A DNA stretch of 64,000 nt from Candidatus Nitrosoglobus terrae (GCF_002356115.1 NZ_AP014836.1:1923091-1987090), one strand, 5' to 3'; numbered from the stretch's first letter, positions 16,584 to 27,361 are shown. Notes: generated by a model from the sequence alone, not told the origin. Translations and numbers: made by a program.

Positions 16584-19022
16584 ATGCCCTATTTACTTAG
16601 TTTCTTTCGCTGGATATTCATCTTATTATCTGCCGTCTCAGCGCTTGGTATTGTGACCGCCATAGGGATATATCTTTATCTTGCCCCCCAGTTACCCTCT
16701 ACTGATGTGCTTAAAAATATTCAGCTTCAAGTACCTCTTCGTATCTATTCTCAAGAGAAAAAACTTATTGCTGAATACGGGGAAAAGCGCCGTATCCCCT
16801 TAACTTTCAATCAATTTCCAGATCTCATGGTCAAAGCTATACTAGCTGCAGAAGATAATCGATTTTACGAGCACCCAGGCGTTGACTATCAAGGCATCCT
16901 ACGAGCCATCCTATATTTGATTAAAACGGGTAAAAAGGCTCAAGGTGGTAGCACTATCACTATGCAGGTTGCGCGAAATTTCTTCTTAAGCAACGAAAAA
17001 ACCTACCTACGTAAACTCAGTGAAATCCTCCTAGCCCTTCAGATTGAACAGAAGCTGAATAAACAAGAAATCCTTGAACTCTACTTAAATAAGATCTATC
17101 TGGGGAACCGAACCTATGGAGCTGCAGCGGCTGCCCAAGTATATTACGGCACTACCTTGGATAAACTTGAGCTATCACAGCTGGCTATGATTGCGGGTCT
17201 ACCCAAAGCTCCTTCTCGTTATAATCCAATAGCAAGCCCGGAGCGTGCCTTGTTACGAAGAAATTATGTACTCCGGCGCATGTATGAGGATGAATACATT
17301 GATGATAATGACTATCAGCAGGCGATAGCAGCGCCCCTTACCGCAAAATTTCATGAGCTACCCATTGAGGTAAACGCCCTTTTTGTGGCAGAAATGGTAC
17401 GAGGACAATTACTTGAAAAATATGGGCCTGATATTTATACAGCAGGGTATAATATCTATACGACTATTCAGGCTAAGCACCAAGAGGCTGCTAATAACGC
17501 TTTACGCTCTGCGCTGCTGACTTACGATCAACGGCACGGATTTCGTGGCCCAGAACGCCATATCAAGCTACCTCAGAAGGCTAATGAATCTTTTTATCAC
17601 CAAATTTTATCTCAATTTCAGCCTATTAACGATTTAATTCCAGCTATTGTACTTACCACTCACCAGCTCACCGCCCAAGTTTATACGGAAATTAAGGGTG
17701 AAATTACTCTTTCTTGGAATGGTTTATCATGGGTTCAACCCTACCTCGAAATAAATAACTTAGGAAAAAAACCAGAGAAAGCAGCGGACATTCTAAAACC
17801 AGGGGACATTATCCGCTTAGAATCCTTACCGAATGAACAGTGGCAATTAGCACAATTACCCCAAGTAGAAGGAGCCATAGTATCCCTTTCTCCCTATGAT
17901 GGGGCGATTACCGCACTTAGTGGCGGCTTTGATTTTCATCAGAGTAACTTTAACCGAGTAACGCAATCCAAGCGCCAGCCTGGCTCCAGCTTTAAACCAT
18001 TTCTCTACTCTGCTGCTTTAAATAAAGGCTATACCGCTGCAAGTGTTATTAATGATGCACCTATCATAATGAATGAACCTGGGCTAAACAAAGTTTGGCG
18101 ACCCGAAAACTATAGCGGGCATTTTCTTGGCCCTACTCGACTAAGGGTAGCGTTAAGCCACTCCACGAATTTGGTATCTATCCGCCTATTACGTGATATA
18201 GGTATTAATTATGCTATCGATTATATTCAGCGTTTTGGGTTCAAGCGCGAACAATTACCTCAAAGCTTATCCTTGGCGCTCGGTAGTGGTAGCGCTTCTC
18301 CCTTAGAGATGGCTCGTGGCTTTGCTGTCTTTGCTAATCAGGGATATCTGATTAATCCCTATCTTATTGAGTATATTGAAGATAGTAATGGAGAGATTAT
18401 TTTTCGATCCTCCCCAGCTCAAACCTGCCAGCGCTGCGAAAACCCGGATATAACCCAAGAACACACTGATAATCTATGGCAGATCGAAGCTAGAGATAAT
18501 ACTCAATCCATTCAGTCTATATCTGCCCCTAGAGTTATTACAGCCCAAAATGCTTATCTTATTAACAGCATGCTCCAAGACGTTATTCACAGTGGTACAG
18601 GGCGGCGCGCTAGAGTTCTTGGACGAGATGATCTGGGAGGTAAAACTGGAACGACTAATGAGCAGCATGATACATGGTTTGCTGGTTTTAGCCCAAAGAT
18701 AGTCGCCGTGTGCTGGGTAGGCTTTGATCAGCCTAGATCGCTAGGAAATGCCGAAACTGGCGCAAAAATAGCTCTCCCAATGTGGGTAAAATATATGGGT
18801 GATATACTTAACGGTGTGCCCAAAAAGCGTTTTACGCAGCCCCCGGGGATGGTAACAGTGCGTATTGATCCAAAAACTGGATTACTTGCAGATCCTAATA
18901 CACAGAATGCCATCTTTGAGATCTTTCGTGCTGAAGACATACCTACTGAGTACGCAAACTCAAATCACCCAAAAAGTGATAATACAAAAACAAGTGCTTC
19001 AATAATTGAGCAATTATTTTAA
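16584..19022 (+). CDS. mrcA: Bifunctional penicillin-binding protein 1A
   Basis: An 812-residue class A penicillin-binding protein making peptidoglycan. It has an N-terminal membrane anchor (about 8-33) and a GT51 glycosyltransferase domain with catalytic Glu90 in AAEDNRFYEHPG. An inserted OB-like domain lies near 310-430. The transpeptidase has SSFK (Ser468 and Lys471), STN at 527-529 and KTGT at 687-690. All catalytic motifs are present, so the enzyme should be active. Its position divergent from pilM is conserved in gammaproteobacteria. Confidence 0.96.
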   Translation: MPYLLSFFRWIFILLSAVSALGIVTAIGIYLYLAPQLPSTDVLKNIQLQVPLRIYSQEKKLIAEYGEKRRIPLTFNQFPDLMVKAILAAEDNRFYEHPGVDYQGILRAILYLIKTGKKAQGGSTITMQVARNFFLSNEKTYLRKLSEILLALQIEQKLNKQEILELYLNKIYLGNRTYGAAAAAQVYYGTTLDKLELSQLAMIAGLPKAPSRYNPIASPERALLRRNYVLRRMYEDEYIDDNDYQQAIAAPLTAKFHELPIEVNALFVAEMVRGQLLEKYGPDIYTAGYNIYTTIQAKHQEAANNALRSALLTYDQRHGFRGPERHIKLPQKANESFYHQILSQFQPINDLIPAIVLTTHQLTAQVYTEIKGEITLSWNGLSWVQPYLEINNLGKKPEKAADILKPGDIIRLESLPNEQWQLAQLPQVEGAIVSLSPYDGAITALSGGFDFHQSNFNRVTQSKRQPGSSFKPFLYSAALNKGYTAASVINDAPIIMNEPGLNKVWRPENYSGHFLGPTRLRVALSHSTNLVSIRLLRDIGINYAIDYIQRFGFKREQLPQSLSLALGSGSASPLEMARGFAVFANQGYLINPYLIEYIEDSNGEIIFRSSPAQTCQRCENPDITQEHTDNLWQIEARDNTQSIQSISAPRVITAQNAYLINSMLQDVIHSGTGRRARVLGRDDLGGKTGTTNEQHDTWFAGFSPKIVAVCWVGFDQPRSLGNAETGAKIALPMWVKYMGDILNGVPKKRFTQPPGMVTVRIDPKTGLLADPNTQNAIFEIFRAEDIPTEYANSNHPKSDNTKTSASIIEQLF

Positions 19023-19043
19023 GTGAGCCTAATAAGATAATTT

Positions 19044-19661
19044 ATGCTTAAAAAAAATCGTCAAATGCGAGAATATATTGCTAAAGAAGCGGCTCGGCTT
19101 ATGATCGAGCATGGAATCAAAAGCTATTATCAAGCTAAATGTAAGGCTGCAGCTACCCTAGGAATAACAAATACGCATACTCAGTTACCCACTAATCAAG
19201 AAATAGAGCAAGCTATTATCACCCACTTGCGCCTATTTAAATCAGAATCCTTGCCTACAGCTTTAGAAAAGCTATACCAAACAGCGCTGAAAGCAATGCA
19301 CCTCTTTTATCGCTTTAATCCTTACTTAGTAGGTTCTATATTAAACGGGCTAGCCTTTGAACATTCTGGGCTCAATCTTCATTTATTCGCTGATACAGAG
19401 GAGGAAATCGCCTTGTTCCTAACAGAGATAGGTATTCCCTTCCAGTTAAAATCACAGCAATTATCCTTTTCTTCTAAAAAAATTCAAACACTTCCAGTTT
19501 TTTGCTTTATAGCTGGAGACACACCTGTAGAACTTACTGTATTTCCAACCGCAAGCGATCGTTATACCCCTCTTAGCCCAGTTGATGGGAAACCCATGCA
19601 ACGCGCAGGGCACAAAGAAGTTCAGACCTTACTAGAGGCAGTACCGTCGCTCACAAGTTAA
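19044..19661 (+). CDS. Nucleotidyltransferase-like protein of unknown function
   Basis: A 205-residue protein. An N-terminal helical part (REYIAKEAARLMIEHGIKSY) precedes a fold resembling the polymerase-beta nucleotidyltransferases: LVGSILNGLAFEHSGLNLHLFAD near 105-127 parallels the Gly-Ser...Asp-x-Asp signature. The usual metal-binding Asp pair is Asn and His here (LNLHLF), so catalytic activity is doubtful. It is 21 bases downstream of the PBP1A gene and likely in the same transcript. Similar hypothetical proteins occur in other gammaproteobacteria. Function not assigned. Confidence 0.6.
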   Translation: MLKKNRQMREYIAKEAARLMIEHGIKSYYQAKCKAAATLGITNTHTQLPTNQEIEQAIITHLRLFKSESLPTALEKLYQTALKAMHLFYRFNPYLVGSILNGLAFEHSGLNLHLFADTEEEIALFLTEIGIPFQLKSQQLSFSSKKIQTLPVFCFIAGDTPVELTVFPTASDRYTPLSPVDGKPMQRAGHKEVQTLLEAVPSLTS

Positions 19662-19844
19662 TAATCTTAACTAGATTGTATAGATTAATTGCCTATTTTT
19701 TAGCTTGACTAATGCTTAAGCAGAAAAATAGTAATAATGAAGAGATAGCGGTTGATCATTTTTATAAATGATGTCTAACTCACAAGGATAATAAACACCA
19801 ATTTTCCAATAAACTTAAAATCAATCCTTTATATATACGAATCT

Positions 19845-20048
19845 TTAAGATTTTTTATACCTTTGGTGGAATTTATCCACACGCCCTGCTGTATCTAATA
19901 GCTTTTGTTTACCCGTATAAAATGGGTGGCAAGCGGAGCAAACTTCTATCTGAAGATTCTTATCCTTTGTAGATCGGGTAACAAATGTATTGCCACAGCT
20001 ACAGGTAACTGTAATTTCATTATATTTTGGATGAATATCCTGTTTCAT
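19845..20048 (-). CDS. rpmE: 50S ribosomal protein L31, zinc-type
   Basis: A 67-residue L31 with the family start [19 protein letters not shown] and conserved HPFYTGKQK. Cysteines at 16, 18, 37 and 40 form the zinc-binding (C+) version. It stands alone, convergent with the nucleotidyltransferase-like gene and with about 150 bases to the trkH end. I see no convincing Zur site upstream. Confidence 0.97.
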   Translation of the reverse strand: MKQDIHPKYNEITVTCSCGNTFVTRSTKDKNLQIEVCSACHPFYTGKQKLLDTAGRVDKFHQRYKKS

Positions 20049-20194
20049 ATATATACTCTTAGGGTAAAATTTTTATAATTTCCATTATTAAATAATAATG
20101 GCCTTACTAAGCGAACTGCCAGCAATGGGCTAAATGTTTATAAATTTTCCTAAATATTGTAACAGTAGAGGGTAACAATTTTTCCCTATGGCCA

Positions 20195-21649
20195 TTAATC
20201 ATACCAAAAAGAAGGGAGCATAAGAACTAGAAAAGGAAAAATCTCTAATCGACCTAGCAGCATTGCAACACACAAAACCCACTTAGATAGAGTATTAATA
20301 TCCTCAAAATTCGCAGCTACCTGCCCTAATCCTGCTCCTAGGTTATTTAAACACCCAGTCACAGCAGAGAAAGAGGTCATCATATCTAGCCCAGTGGCTA
20401 GCAGGAGCAAATATATCACAATAAAACAAGTCACGTAGATAACAATAAAACCGCTCGCCCCTTCTATGATCTGATCGGAGACGCTTTTATCTCCAATCTT
20501 CAGTGGTATAATAGCGCCTGGGTGAATTAAACGCTTAATTTCTCTTACCCCCTGCTTATACAGCAACAAAACTCGAATGACCTTCATACCTCCGCCCACA
20601 GAACCTCCACAGGCACCAATATACGTAACCATAAATAATAAAATAGGTAAAAAACCCGGCAATTGAGGATAGTCACTTAAAGTAAATCCAGTAGTGGTGC
20701 CAAAAGAAATCGCATAAAAAATACCATGCCGTAAAGCCAATAGGGGTTCAGTGAGATACCGCGTTATCCAAAGATAACCAGATGCCAGTATCGCCACTGT
20801 CACAAGTATCCCTAAATAAACCTTAAATTCCTCATCTCTCCAGTAATGCTGTACTGACAAGCGCCGCCAAGCGAAAAAGTGAAGGGAGAAGTTAACCCCT
20901 GCCAAAAACATGAAAAATGCCGCAAGTATTTCAATCAGCCCACTATTAAGGTAACCTATGCCCGCATCGTGGGTAGAAAAGCCACCAATAGCAACCGTTG
21001 AAAAACTATGACCCACTGCATCAAAAAGAGTCATTCCTGCCGCCCAGTAAGCCATAGTACAAGCTACCGTTAAACTTAAGTAAATTAACCACAAAGCCTT
21101 TGCTGTTTCCGCAATGCGGGGCGTTAGCTTATTGGTCTTCATCGGCCCAGGGATTTCCGTTTGGTAAAGCTGCATACCACCAATACCTAGCAAAGGTAAA
21201 AGTGCTACCCCCAAAACTACGATACCCATTCCCCCTAACCATTCTAACTCTTGGCGATAGAACAGTATTGATTTAGGCAAATTATCAAGGCTAGTAATCA
21301 CTGTAGCCCCAGTAGTAGATAAACCAGAGACTGACTCAAACACAGCATCAGTAAAGGATAAATCAAGTTCTGTGGTTAGAAAGAAAGGCAGAGATCCGGA
21401 TAAACTCAACACTACCCAAAACATAACGGCAACCACAAAACCATCTCGTCGCCGTAATTCTCGATTCTCATGATGACGTCTAAGTAACCAACATAGTAAA
21501 CCAAGACCTAGAATTAAGCTAAAGGCTCCTAAAAATTCTCTTTCTATACCATCATGGTAAAACCACGATACCATCACCGGAGGCAGCATAGCAGTACTAA
21601 ATAAAATTAGCAGTAAGCCTAAAATTTGCTGAATGACACTAAACTGCAT
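20195..21649 (-). CDS. trkH: Trk-type potassium uptake protein TrkH
   Basis: A 484-residue integral membrane potassium-translocating subunit with four pore-loop repeats. The selectivity segments are SGLSTTGATV, TVAIGGFSTHDAG, SFGTTTGFTL and VTGCLNNLGAG; the Gly at each filter position is kept. TrkH works with the cytoplasmic NAD-binding TrkA, which is not in the window. The start overlaps the lnt stop by one base (TAATG). It is the last gene of the miaB-to-trkH run on this strand. Confidence 0.95.
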   Translation of the reverse strand: MQFSVIQQILGLLLILFSTAMLPPVMVSWFYHDGIEREFLGAFSLILGLGLLCWLLRRHHENRELRRRDGFVVAVMFWVVLSLSGSLPFFLTTELDLSFTDAVFESVSGLSTTGATVITSLDNLPKSILFYRQELEWLGGMGIVVLGVALLPLLGIGGMQLYQTEIPGPMKTNKLTPRIAETAKALWLIYLSLTVACTMAYWAAGMTLFDAVGHSFSTVAIGGFSTHDAGIGYLNSGLIEILAAFFMFLAGVNFSLHFFAWRRLSVQHYWRDEEFKVYLGILVTVAILASGYLWITRYLTEPLLALRHGIFYAISFGTTTGFTLSDYPQLPGFLPILLFMVTYIGACGGSVGGGMKVIRVLLLYKQGVREIKRLIHPGAIIPLKIGDKSVSDQIIEGASGFIVIYVTCFIVIYLLLLATGLDMMTSFSAVTGCLNNLGAGLGQVAANFEDINTLSKWVLCVAMLLGRLEIFPFLVLMLPSFWYD

Positions 21650-23226
21650 TAAGCTGGTTTTTTCTCCTTCCTATAGCGTTGGTAGTATCCTCCAATCACA
21701 AACATACATAAACATGCCCCTATTACAGGCCTATTCCCCCAAAATACATAAGGGGTAGTCCCTGATCGAAGCTGAACATTACCCGTTAACGTAGCAGCTT
21801 TAAACTGGGGGGTTATTGCTTGCAAAATGCCTTTAGCATTAATAATAGCTGAAATTCCATTGGTAGTAGCTCGCACTAGATCTCGCCCCGTCTCTAGGGC
21901 ACGCATGCGGGAAATCTGTAAATGCTGATGAGGCGCTAAAGAATCTCCATACCAAGCGTTGTTAGTAATATTCACTAATAATACTGCCTCAGGCAGCGCA
22001 GAAATAATCTCCTCTCCAAAAGCATCTTCATAGCAAATAGAAGTAGCTATTGGATAGCCTACAACTTGTAGTAAAGGTTGATTCTTAGGTCCTGGCGTAA
22101 ATGGAGGAATGGGTAAACCTAAAGTATTAATTATTCCCTGAAGATATTTATTAAGAGGAACATATTCACCAAACGGAACTAAATGCTGTTTATAGTAGAA
22201 AGCTTCCCGAGAACCCAAGCTTAAAACAGCATTATAATATTTTTCTGTTTCTCCATCAAAAACAGGTAAGCCAACCAACAGCTCTGTTTTATGACTCCGG
22301 GCTTCATCAGCAAGAAAAGCTAGATAGCTATCCGCTACTTGATGGTAAAATGCTGATACGGCACCTTCTGGCCAGACAATAAGATTGCTGTCCCAATGCT
22401 GAGCAGTTAACTGCCAGTACTGTTCCAAAGTAGATTTTACTTGCTCTGCTTGCCATTTTACCGCCTGAGGATTATTTCCTTGAATTAAGCTTACTTGCAG
22501 TGTTTTATTTAATGCTATCGTCCAAGGAATATAGAAGCAAAACAGCCCTAACCCCCATAGAGCCCCTAACCCGCCAAAAGCTATAAATCGTATACGCCCC
22601 GGCCAATACCTAGCTACTAATATCAGCCCTGAGCTAAAAACTGTGGCTAGAGAAACACCGTAAACTCCAAAAATTGGAGCCAGCCCATGTAAAGGGCTTT
22701 CAATTTGGCTATAACCAAGATTTAACCATGGGAAACCAGTGAGAATCCAGCCTCGAAGCCGCTCCAAAAGCACCCAAAGTGCAGGCCAACCTAAAAGGTA
22801 TTTACCTTTACTCTCGTGAGCAAACCAGAATGTCACTATTCCTGCCAGCAGAGCGGGAAATAAGCTTAAGACTGCTGCAAGTAGCCCAGTCAATGATAGG
22901 GCTAAAAACGCACTGGCTCGCCCCCAGTCATGAATAGCAATATAAATCCAAGAAATACCAAAACCAAACCATCCTAATCCAAACAGCCAGCCACGCCAAA
23001 AAGCGCGCCGAGCGGATATGTTACGGCAAGTAGCAAATAATAAGGCTGGACTAATAATAGCAAGAATATAAAAATTATAAGGCGCAAAAGCAAACGGACC
23101 GAAAAGACCCCCTATTAATGCTAAAATATCTCCGCTCCATAATTTTTCAGCATAGCAGGAAAAAGGCTTCCCTTGCACCATCACTTCCTTTCCGTTAGGA
23201 GCGTTTCGCTCAGTTACCCAGCTCAC
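21649..23226 (-). CDS. lnt: Apolipoprotein N-acyltransferase
   Basis: A 525-residue inner-membrane enzyme adding the third acyl chain to the N-terminal Cys of lipoproteins. Several N-terminal transmembrane segments precede a periplasmic nitrilase-fold domain. The catalytic triad is visible: Glu287 (WPEGA), Lys346 (YKQHLVPFGE) and Cys398 (SICYEDAFG). A final transmembrane segment lies near 500. About 20 residues before the first hydrophobic region may mean the true start is slightly downstream. The corC neighbour is conserved. Confidence 0.95.
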   Translation of the reverse strand: MSWVTERNAPNGKEVMVQGKPFSCYAEKLWSGDILALIGGLFGPFAFAPYNFYILAIISPALLFATCRNISARRAFWRGWLFGLGWFGFGISWIYIAIHDWGRASAFLALSLTGLLAAVLSLFPALLAGIVTFWFAHESKGKYLLGWPALWVLLERLRGWILTGFPWLNLGYSQIESPLHGLAPIFGVYGVSLATVFSSGLILVARYWPGRIRFIAFGGLGALWGLGLFCFYIPWTIALNKTLQVSLIQGNNPQAVKWQAEQVKSTLEQYWQLTAQHWDSNLIVWPEGAVSAFYHQVADSYLAFLADEARSHKTELLVGLPVFDGETEKYYNAVLSLGSREAFYYKQHLVPFGEYVPLNKYLQGIINTLGLPIPPFTPGPKNQPLLQVVGYPIATSICYEDAFGEEIISALPEAVLLVNITNNAWYGDSLAPHQHLQISRMRALETGRDLVRATTNGISAIINAKGILQAITPQFKAATLTGNVQLRSGTTPYVFWGNRPVIGACLCMFVIGGYYQRYRKEKKPA

Positions 23227-23308
23227 AACAATATCTTTTGCGCGTCCAAGTAAAATACCCCTACTTTAATAAAGCAAATTCTCATTAACGTAGCGATCCA
23301 TTACCCTA

Positions 23309-24193
23309 TTAACTGCTTTTCTCTGGTATTAAGCTCTGCACTTTATCGACATTTGATAATAAATGTAATCCTAATAAATGGATTCTCCGACTATCTGCCT
23401 GCAGGACTTTAAATTCAAAATTACCGATAGTAATCATCTCCCCTCTCCTAGGTACCCGCCCAAACTCATTCAATACTAAACCCCCAATAGTATCGAGTTC
23501 TTCATCACTAAAATCAGTGTTAAAATACTCATTAAAATCCTCAATAGGAGTAAGCGCTTTAACTGTGTAATCCCCATCCTCACAATGGGAAATTAAGGTG
23601 TCCTCAACCATATCATGCTCATCTCCAATCTCACCTACAATCTGTTCTAAAATATCTTTAATAGTCACCAAACCCGCTGTCCCTCCATATTCGTCCACTA
23701 CGATAGCCATATGATTATGGCTATCGCGGAATTCTTTCAGTAAAGTATTAAGACGCTTACTTTCAGGAATAAATGAGGCAGGTCGCATGATCTCTCTAAT
23801 AATAAAAGATAGCGATTCTCGTTGCTGGCAATAAAATAGCATATCTTTGACTAGCAAGATTCCAACCACGTCATCACGGCTTTCGCCAATCACTGGAAGG
23901 CGTGAATGAGCAGATTTTGTGACTACACTAAGCACTTCCCCTAGAGACATATCTTGCTCTACAACCACCATTTGTGAGCGTGGCACCATAATATCACCTG
24001 CCTGCATCTCTCCCACTACTAAAGCGCCCTTTATGATACTCAACGCGCATGGATCAAGGAGGCAACGTTCCGAGGCGCTGTGTAAAATTTCAACAAGTTG
24101 TTCTCGATCACGGGGCTCACCCAGCAATACCTGCCCTAAGCGTTCTCGCCAAGAACGGGATACTGAGCTGCTACTAGGTCGATCTTCGTTCAT
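23309..24193 (-). CDS. corC: CorC/YbeX family CBS-domain protein
   Basis: A 294-residue cytoplasmic protein with paired CBS domains (about 70-185: IMVPRSQMVVVEQD, HSRLPVIGESRDDVVGILLVKD, MAIVVDEYGGTAGLVTIKDI). A C-terminal CorC_HlyC transporter-associated domain follows (DELDTIGGLVLNEFGRVPRRG). It is linked to magnesium/cobalt efflux and binds adenine nucleotides in relatives. Part of the conserved ybeZ-ybeY-corC-lnt cluster; its start overlaps the ybeY end by four bases. Confidence 0.93.
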   Translation of the reverse strand: MNEDRPSSSSVSRSWRERLGQVLLGEPRDREQLVEILHSASERCLLDPCALSIIKGALVVGEMQAGDIMVPRSQMVVVEQDMSLGEVLSVVTKSAHSRLPVIGESRDDVVGILLVKDMLFYCQQRESLSFIIREIMRPASFIPESKRLNTLLKEFRDSHNHMAIVVDEYGGTAGLVTIKDILEQIVGEIGDEHDMVEDTLISHCEDGDYTVKALTPIEDFNEYFNTDFSDEELDTIGGLVLNEFGRVPRRGEMITIGNFEFKVLQADSRRIHLLGLHLLSNVDKVQSLIPEKSS

Positions 24194-24648
24194 AAATCCT
24201 CATATATACTCTCATAAGGATGCGGGTAACCTAATGACTTAAGAATAGCGATTTCTAAAGATTCCATGTGCTCTGCCTCAGTTTCCTGCTGATGATCAAA
24301 GCCCAGTAAATGAAGTACTCCATGAATCACCAGATGCGCCCAATGCGCTTTTTCATCCTTACCTTGCTCTAAAGCTTCACGCATCACCACAGGGGCACAA
24401 ATGACTATATCGCCCAAAAATGAAATTTTACAAGGTATAAGATTCTCATATGGAAAAGAGAGTATATTAGTTGCGCCCTCTTTATAACGGTACTGCTGAT
24501 TAAGGGCTATCATTTCATCTTCGCCAACAATACGGATGAGAACTTCAGCATTCTTTAAATAATTAGAAAGTGCCGCCCTCACCCAACGCTGAAAATCTAT
24601 CTTAAGAGGAATTTCTTCTCCAGCTATAGCATGCTGAATATGAACCAC
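24190..24648 (-). CDS. ybeY: Endoribonuclease YbeY (16S rRNA 3' maturation)
   Basis: A 152-residue YbeY. The zinc-binding signature HGVLHLLGFDH supplies His109, His113 and His119. The conserved segment GATNILSFPYE precedes it, and LGDIVICAPVV follows. YbeY takes part in 16S rRNA maturation and ribosome quality control. It is five bases from the upstream ybeZ gene, and the two proteins act together in relatives. Confidence 0.96.
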   Translation of the reverse strand: MVHIQHAIAGEEIPLKIDFQRWVRAALSNYLKNAEVLIRIVGEDEMIALNQQYRYKEGATNILSFPYENLIPCKISFLGDIVICAPVVMREALEQGKDEKAHWAHLVIHGVLHLLGFDHQQETEAEHMESLEIAILKSLGYPHPYESIYEDL

Positions 24649-24653
24649 AACGC

Positions 24654-25640
24654 TTATAATTTCCTCCTATCATCGGAACCAAAGCGCTCATAAGCTTGTA
24701 CTACTCGTTGTACTAGTGGATGACGCACTACATCGCAAGATTCAAAGAAGGTAAAACTAATCCCTTGGATATCCTTTAGCACTTCAATAGCATGGCGTAA
24801 ACCTGAATATTGACCTTTCGGTAAATCAACCTGAGTGATATCCCCTGTTATCACAGCAGTTGATCCATACCCTAAGCGAGTAAGAAACATTTTCATCTGC
24901 TCTGGAGTGGTATTTTGAGCTTCATCTAAAATAATAAAAGATTCATTTAAAGTCCGGCCACGCATATAAGCTAATGGCGCTACCTCAATAACGTGGCGCT
25001 CCATAAGCTTAGTAACCCGCTCAAAACCCAACATTTCATAGAGTGAATCATAGAGAGGCCGAAGATAAGGATCAATTTTTTGAACTAAGTCCCCTGGTAA
25101 AAACCCCAGACGCTCACCCGCCTCTACCGCAGGTCGTATTAAAAGCAGTCGCCGTACCCGATCTTTCTCTAAAGCCTCGACAGCACAAGCCACAGCCAGA
25201 TAGGTTTTACCTGTACCTGCTGGGCCAATACCAAAACTAATATCATGAGTAAAAATATGACGTAAATAGCAAATTTGGCGCAGACCACGGCCTTTAATCA
25301 TGCCCTTACGCGTCCGGATAAGAACCTCTTTTTGATCCCCTACAGTGGTGGTATATTCTGAACGATCCGCCGCCTGTAAAAGAAGGTGAACATGCGCTAG
25401 AGTTATATTATTTTCATCATAAAGACACCTTATTACCTTAGTAGCTGTCTGTACTGAGTGATGACTCCCAATTATGCGGAAACAATTTCCTCTATTGCTA
25501 ATAGATACAGCTAAATTTTTTTCTATTTGGCGCAAATGCTCATCCGATTGACCACAAAGATTGGCTAGCCGTTGGTTATCGAAAGGCTCTAAGGCAAATT
25601 CATTACTTTCAGAATAATCAGAAGGAGATCGTCTATTCAA
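24654..25640 (-). CDS. ybeZ: PhoH-like ATPase YbeZ
   Basis: A 328-residue PhoH-family P-loop ATPase. An N-terminal KH-like region (ISNRGNCFRIIG) precedes Walker A GPAGTGKTYLAVACA and Walker B FIILDEAQNTTPEQMKMF. TAVITGDITQVDLP follows. Its RNA partner work with YbeY is family knowledge. It is a stand-alone start 154 bases from miaB, so transcription may continue from miaB. Confidence 0.94.
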   Translation of the reverse strand: MNRRSPSDYSESNEFALEPFDNQRLANLCGQSDEHLRQIEKNLAVSISNRGNCFRIIGSHHSVQTATKVIRCLYDENNITLAHVHLLLQAADRSEYTTTVGDQKEVLIRTRKGMIKGRGLRQICYLRHIFTHDISFGIGPAGTGKTYLAVACAVEALEKDRVRRLLLIRPAVEAGERLGFLPGDLVQKIDPYLRPLYDSLYEMLGFERVTKLMERHVIEVAPLAYMRGRTLNESFIILDEAQNTTPEQMKMFLTRLGYGSTAVITGDITQVDLPKGQYSGLRHAIEVLKDIQGISFTFFESCDVVRHPLVQRVVQAYERFGSDDRRKL

Positions 25641-25794
25641 GATACATCAATAATAATGTAACTAGCTTAAATATTAAATCAAAATTATGAATCTCTTGCC
25701 CTACTACGGAGTGGGAAGCAAAGTACGGATAAATACTCAAATACTAAGGAAGTAGAAGATAGGAAAAGACAATACCAATCGCAGCAAATCTTGC

Positions 25795-27153
25795 TTAATT
25801 TCCACCCATTACCAGCGTTTCATTATTAACTAATACACCTCGTAAAGAGTTAGGTAATGCCTCTGTGATTCTAATATTGACAAATCTACCGATTAAATTC
25901 TGGCTAGCAGAAAAATTTACTACCCGATTATTGCTAGTACGCCCAGCTAATACCGATGAATCTTTTTTTGATGGGCGCTCAACCAATACCTGTTGTATGG
26001 TACCTACCATTCCTTGGCTGATAGAAGCTTCTAAAGCACGAAGGCGATCCTGTAAAATGGCTAATCGCTCTTTTTTTACTTCTATGGGTATTCGATCTAG
26101 AAGGCTTGCAGCTGGAGTTCCCGGTCTTGGGCTATAAATAAAGCTAAATGAATGATCAAATCCTATTTCATCAACTAGATCTAGCGTGGCCTGAAAATCA
26201 GCTTCAGTCTCTCCAGGTAAGCCTACAATAAAATCACTAGAAATACTAATATTAGGCCGTACTTGACATAATTTACGAAGTTTTGCTTTATACTCTAATA
26301 CCGTATGGCCTCGCTTCATCAGACTCAGCATCCGATCCGATCCACTCTGTACAGGTAAATGCAGGTGGCTAACTAGCTCTGGTACTTCAGCGAAAGCCTG
26401 AATCAGGCTATCAGAAAACTCTACTGGATGAGAGGTAGTAAAACGGATACGACCAATACCTTCAATAGCCGCAACATAATTAATCAATAGCGCAAGATCG
26501 GCAAGATTGCCATCGCTCATTGATCCTCGGTAAGCATTGACATTTTGGCCAAGAAGAGTAACTTCCCGTACACCTTGTTCTGCTAACCCGACGATTTCGG
26601 CAATAACATCATCTAGGGGTCGATTTATTTCCTCACCACGAGTATAAGGTACTACACAAAAGGAGCAATATTTACTGCACCCTTCCATAATAGAGACAAA
26701 GGCTGTTGGGCCTTCAGCGCGAGGTTCGGGTAATCGGTCAAATTTTTCAATTTCAGGAAAGGAAATATCGACTACTGGTTGCTGATTTGCTCTTACTTGC
26801 GCTAGCATCTCAGGTAACCGGTGTATAGTTTGTGGCCCGAAGATAAGGTCTACATAAGGCGCTCGAGTACGAATAGCTTCTCCTTCTTGGCTAGCAACAC
26901 AGCCTCCTACCCCTATCACTAACTCAGGACGGGCTTGTTTCCATAGCCGCCATTGACCTAGCTGAGAAAAAACTTTTTCTTGCGCTTTTTCTCGAACAGA
27001 ACAGGTATTGAGTAACAAAACCTCTGCTTGTTCAGGATCAGAAACCAGCTTTAACCCATGGGATTCCCGCAGAACATCCGCCATCCTAGCAGAATCGTAC
27101 TCATTCATCTGGCAACCATGAGTTTTAATATAAAGTGTATTGGCCATAAACAC
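25795..27153 (-). CDS. miaB: tRNA-2-methylthio-N6-isopentenyladenosine synthase MiaB
   Basis: A 452-residue radical-SAM methylthiotransferase modifying A37 of tRNAs. The N-terminal UPF0004 domain supplies three cluster Cys (14, 51, 85). The radical-SAM motif is CSKYCSFC with Cys159, 163 and 166. A C-terminal TRAM domain lies near 375-440. The start could be at Met1 or Met3 ([15 protein letters not shown]); the latter matches the family best. Head of the ybeZ-ybeY-corC-lnt series. Confidence 0.97.
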   Translation of the reverse strand: MFMANTLYIKTHGCQMNEYDSARMADVLRESHGLKLVSDPEQAEVLLLNTCSVREKAQEKVFSQLGQWRLWKQARPELVIGVGGCVASQEGEAIRTRAPYVDLIFGPQTIHRLPEMLAQVRANQQPVVDISFPEIEKFDRLPEPRAEGPTAFVSIMEGCSKYCSFCVVPYTRGEEINRPLDDVIAEIVGLAEQGVREVTLLGQNVNAYRGSMSDGNLADLALLINYVAAIEGIGRIRFTTSHPVEFSDSLIQAFAEVPELVSHLHLPVQSGSDRMLSLMKRGHTVLEYKAKLRKLCQVRPNISISSDFIVGLPGETEADFQATLDLVDEIGFDHSFSFIYSPRPGTPAASLLDRIPIEVKKERLAILQDRLRALEASISQGMVGTIQQVLVERPSKKDSSVLAGRTSNNRVVNFSASQNLIGRFVNIRITEALPNSLRGVLVNNETLVMGGN

Positions 27154-27361
27154 GATTGCAGCAAATTTCTTCTATTACTGTTTCATAAGAACTTTAATAA
27201 CATAGGTGCTAAAACTTAAAACTCCAACCTACTCCAGTGCCTAACAGGTTCAATTAAAAAAATAATCTAATATAAAAACAGTGAACTAGGACACAAATTC
27301 ATAGTCACTTTTCGTATAAGCTTATATAAAAATTCATATTAAGTATAGTGATTCAATTTTT

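Noticed and set aside
19755-19772. Hairpin ATCATTT/AAATGAT between two convergent genes
   Set aside because: A/T-only small stem without a T-run; too weak to call a terminator in AT-rich DNA.
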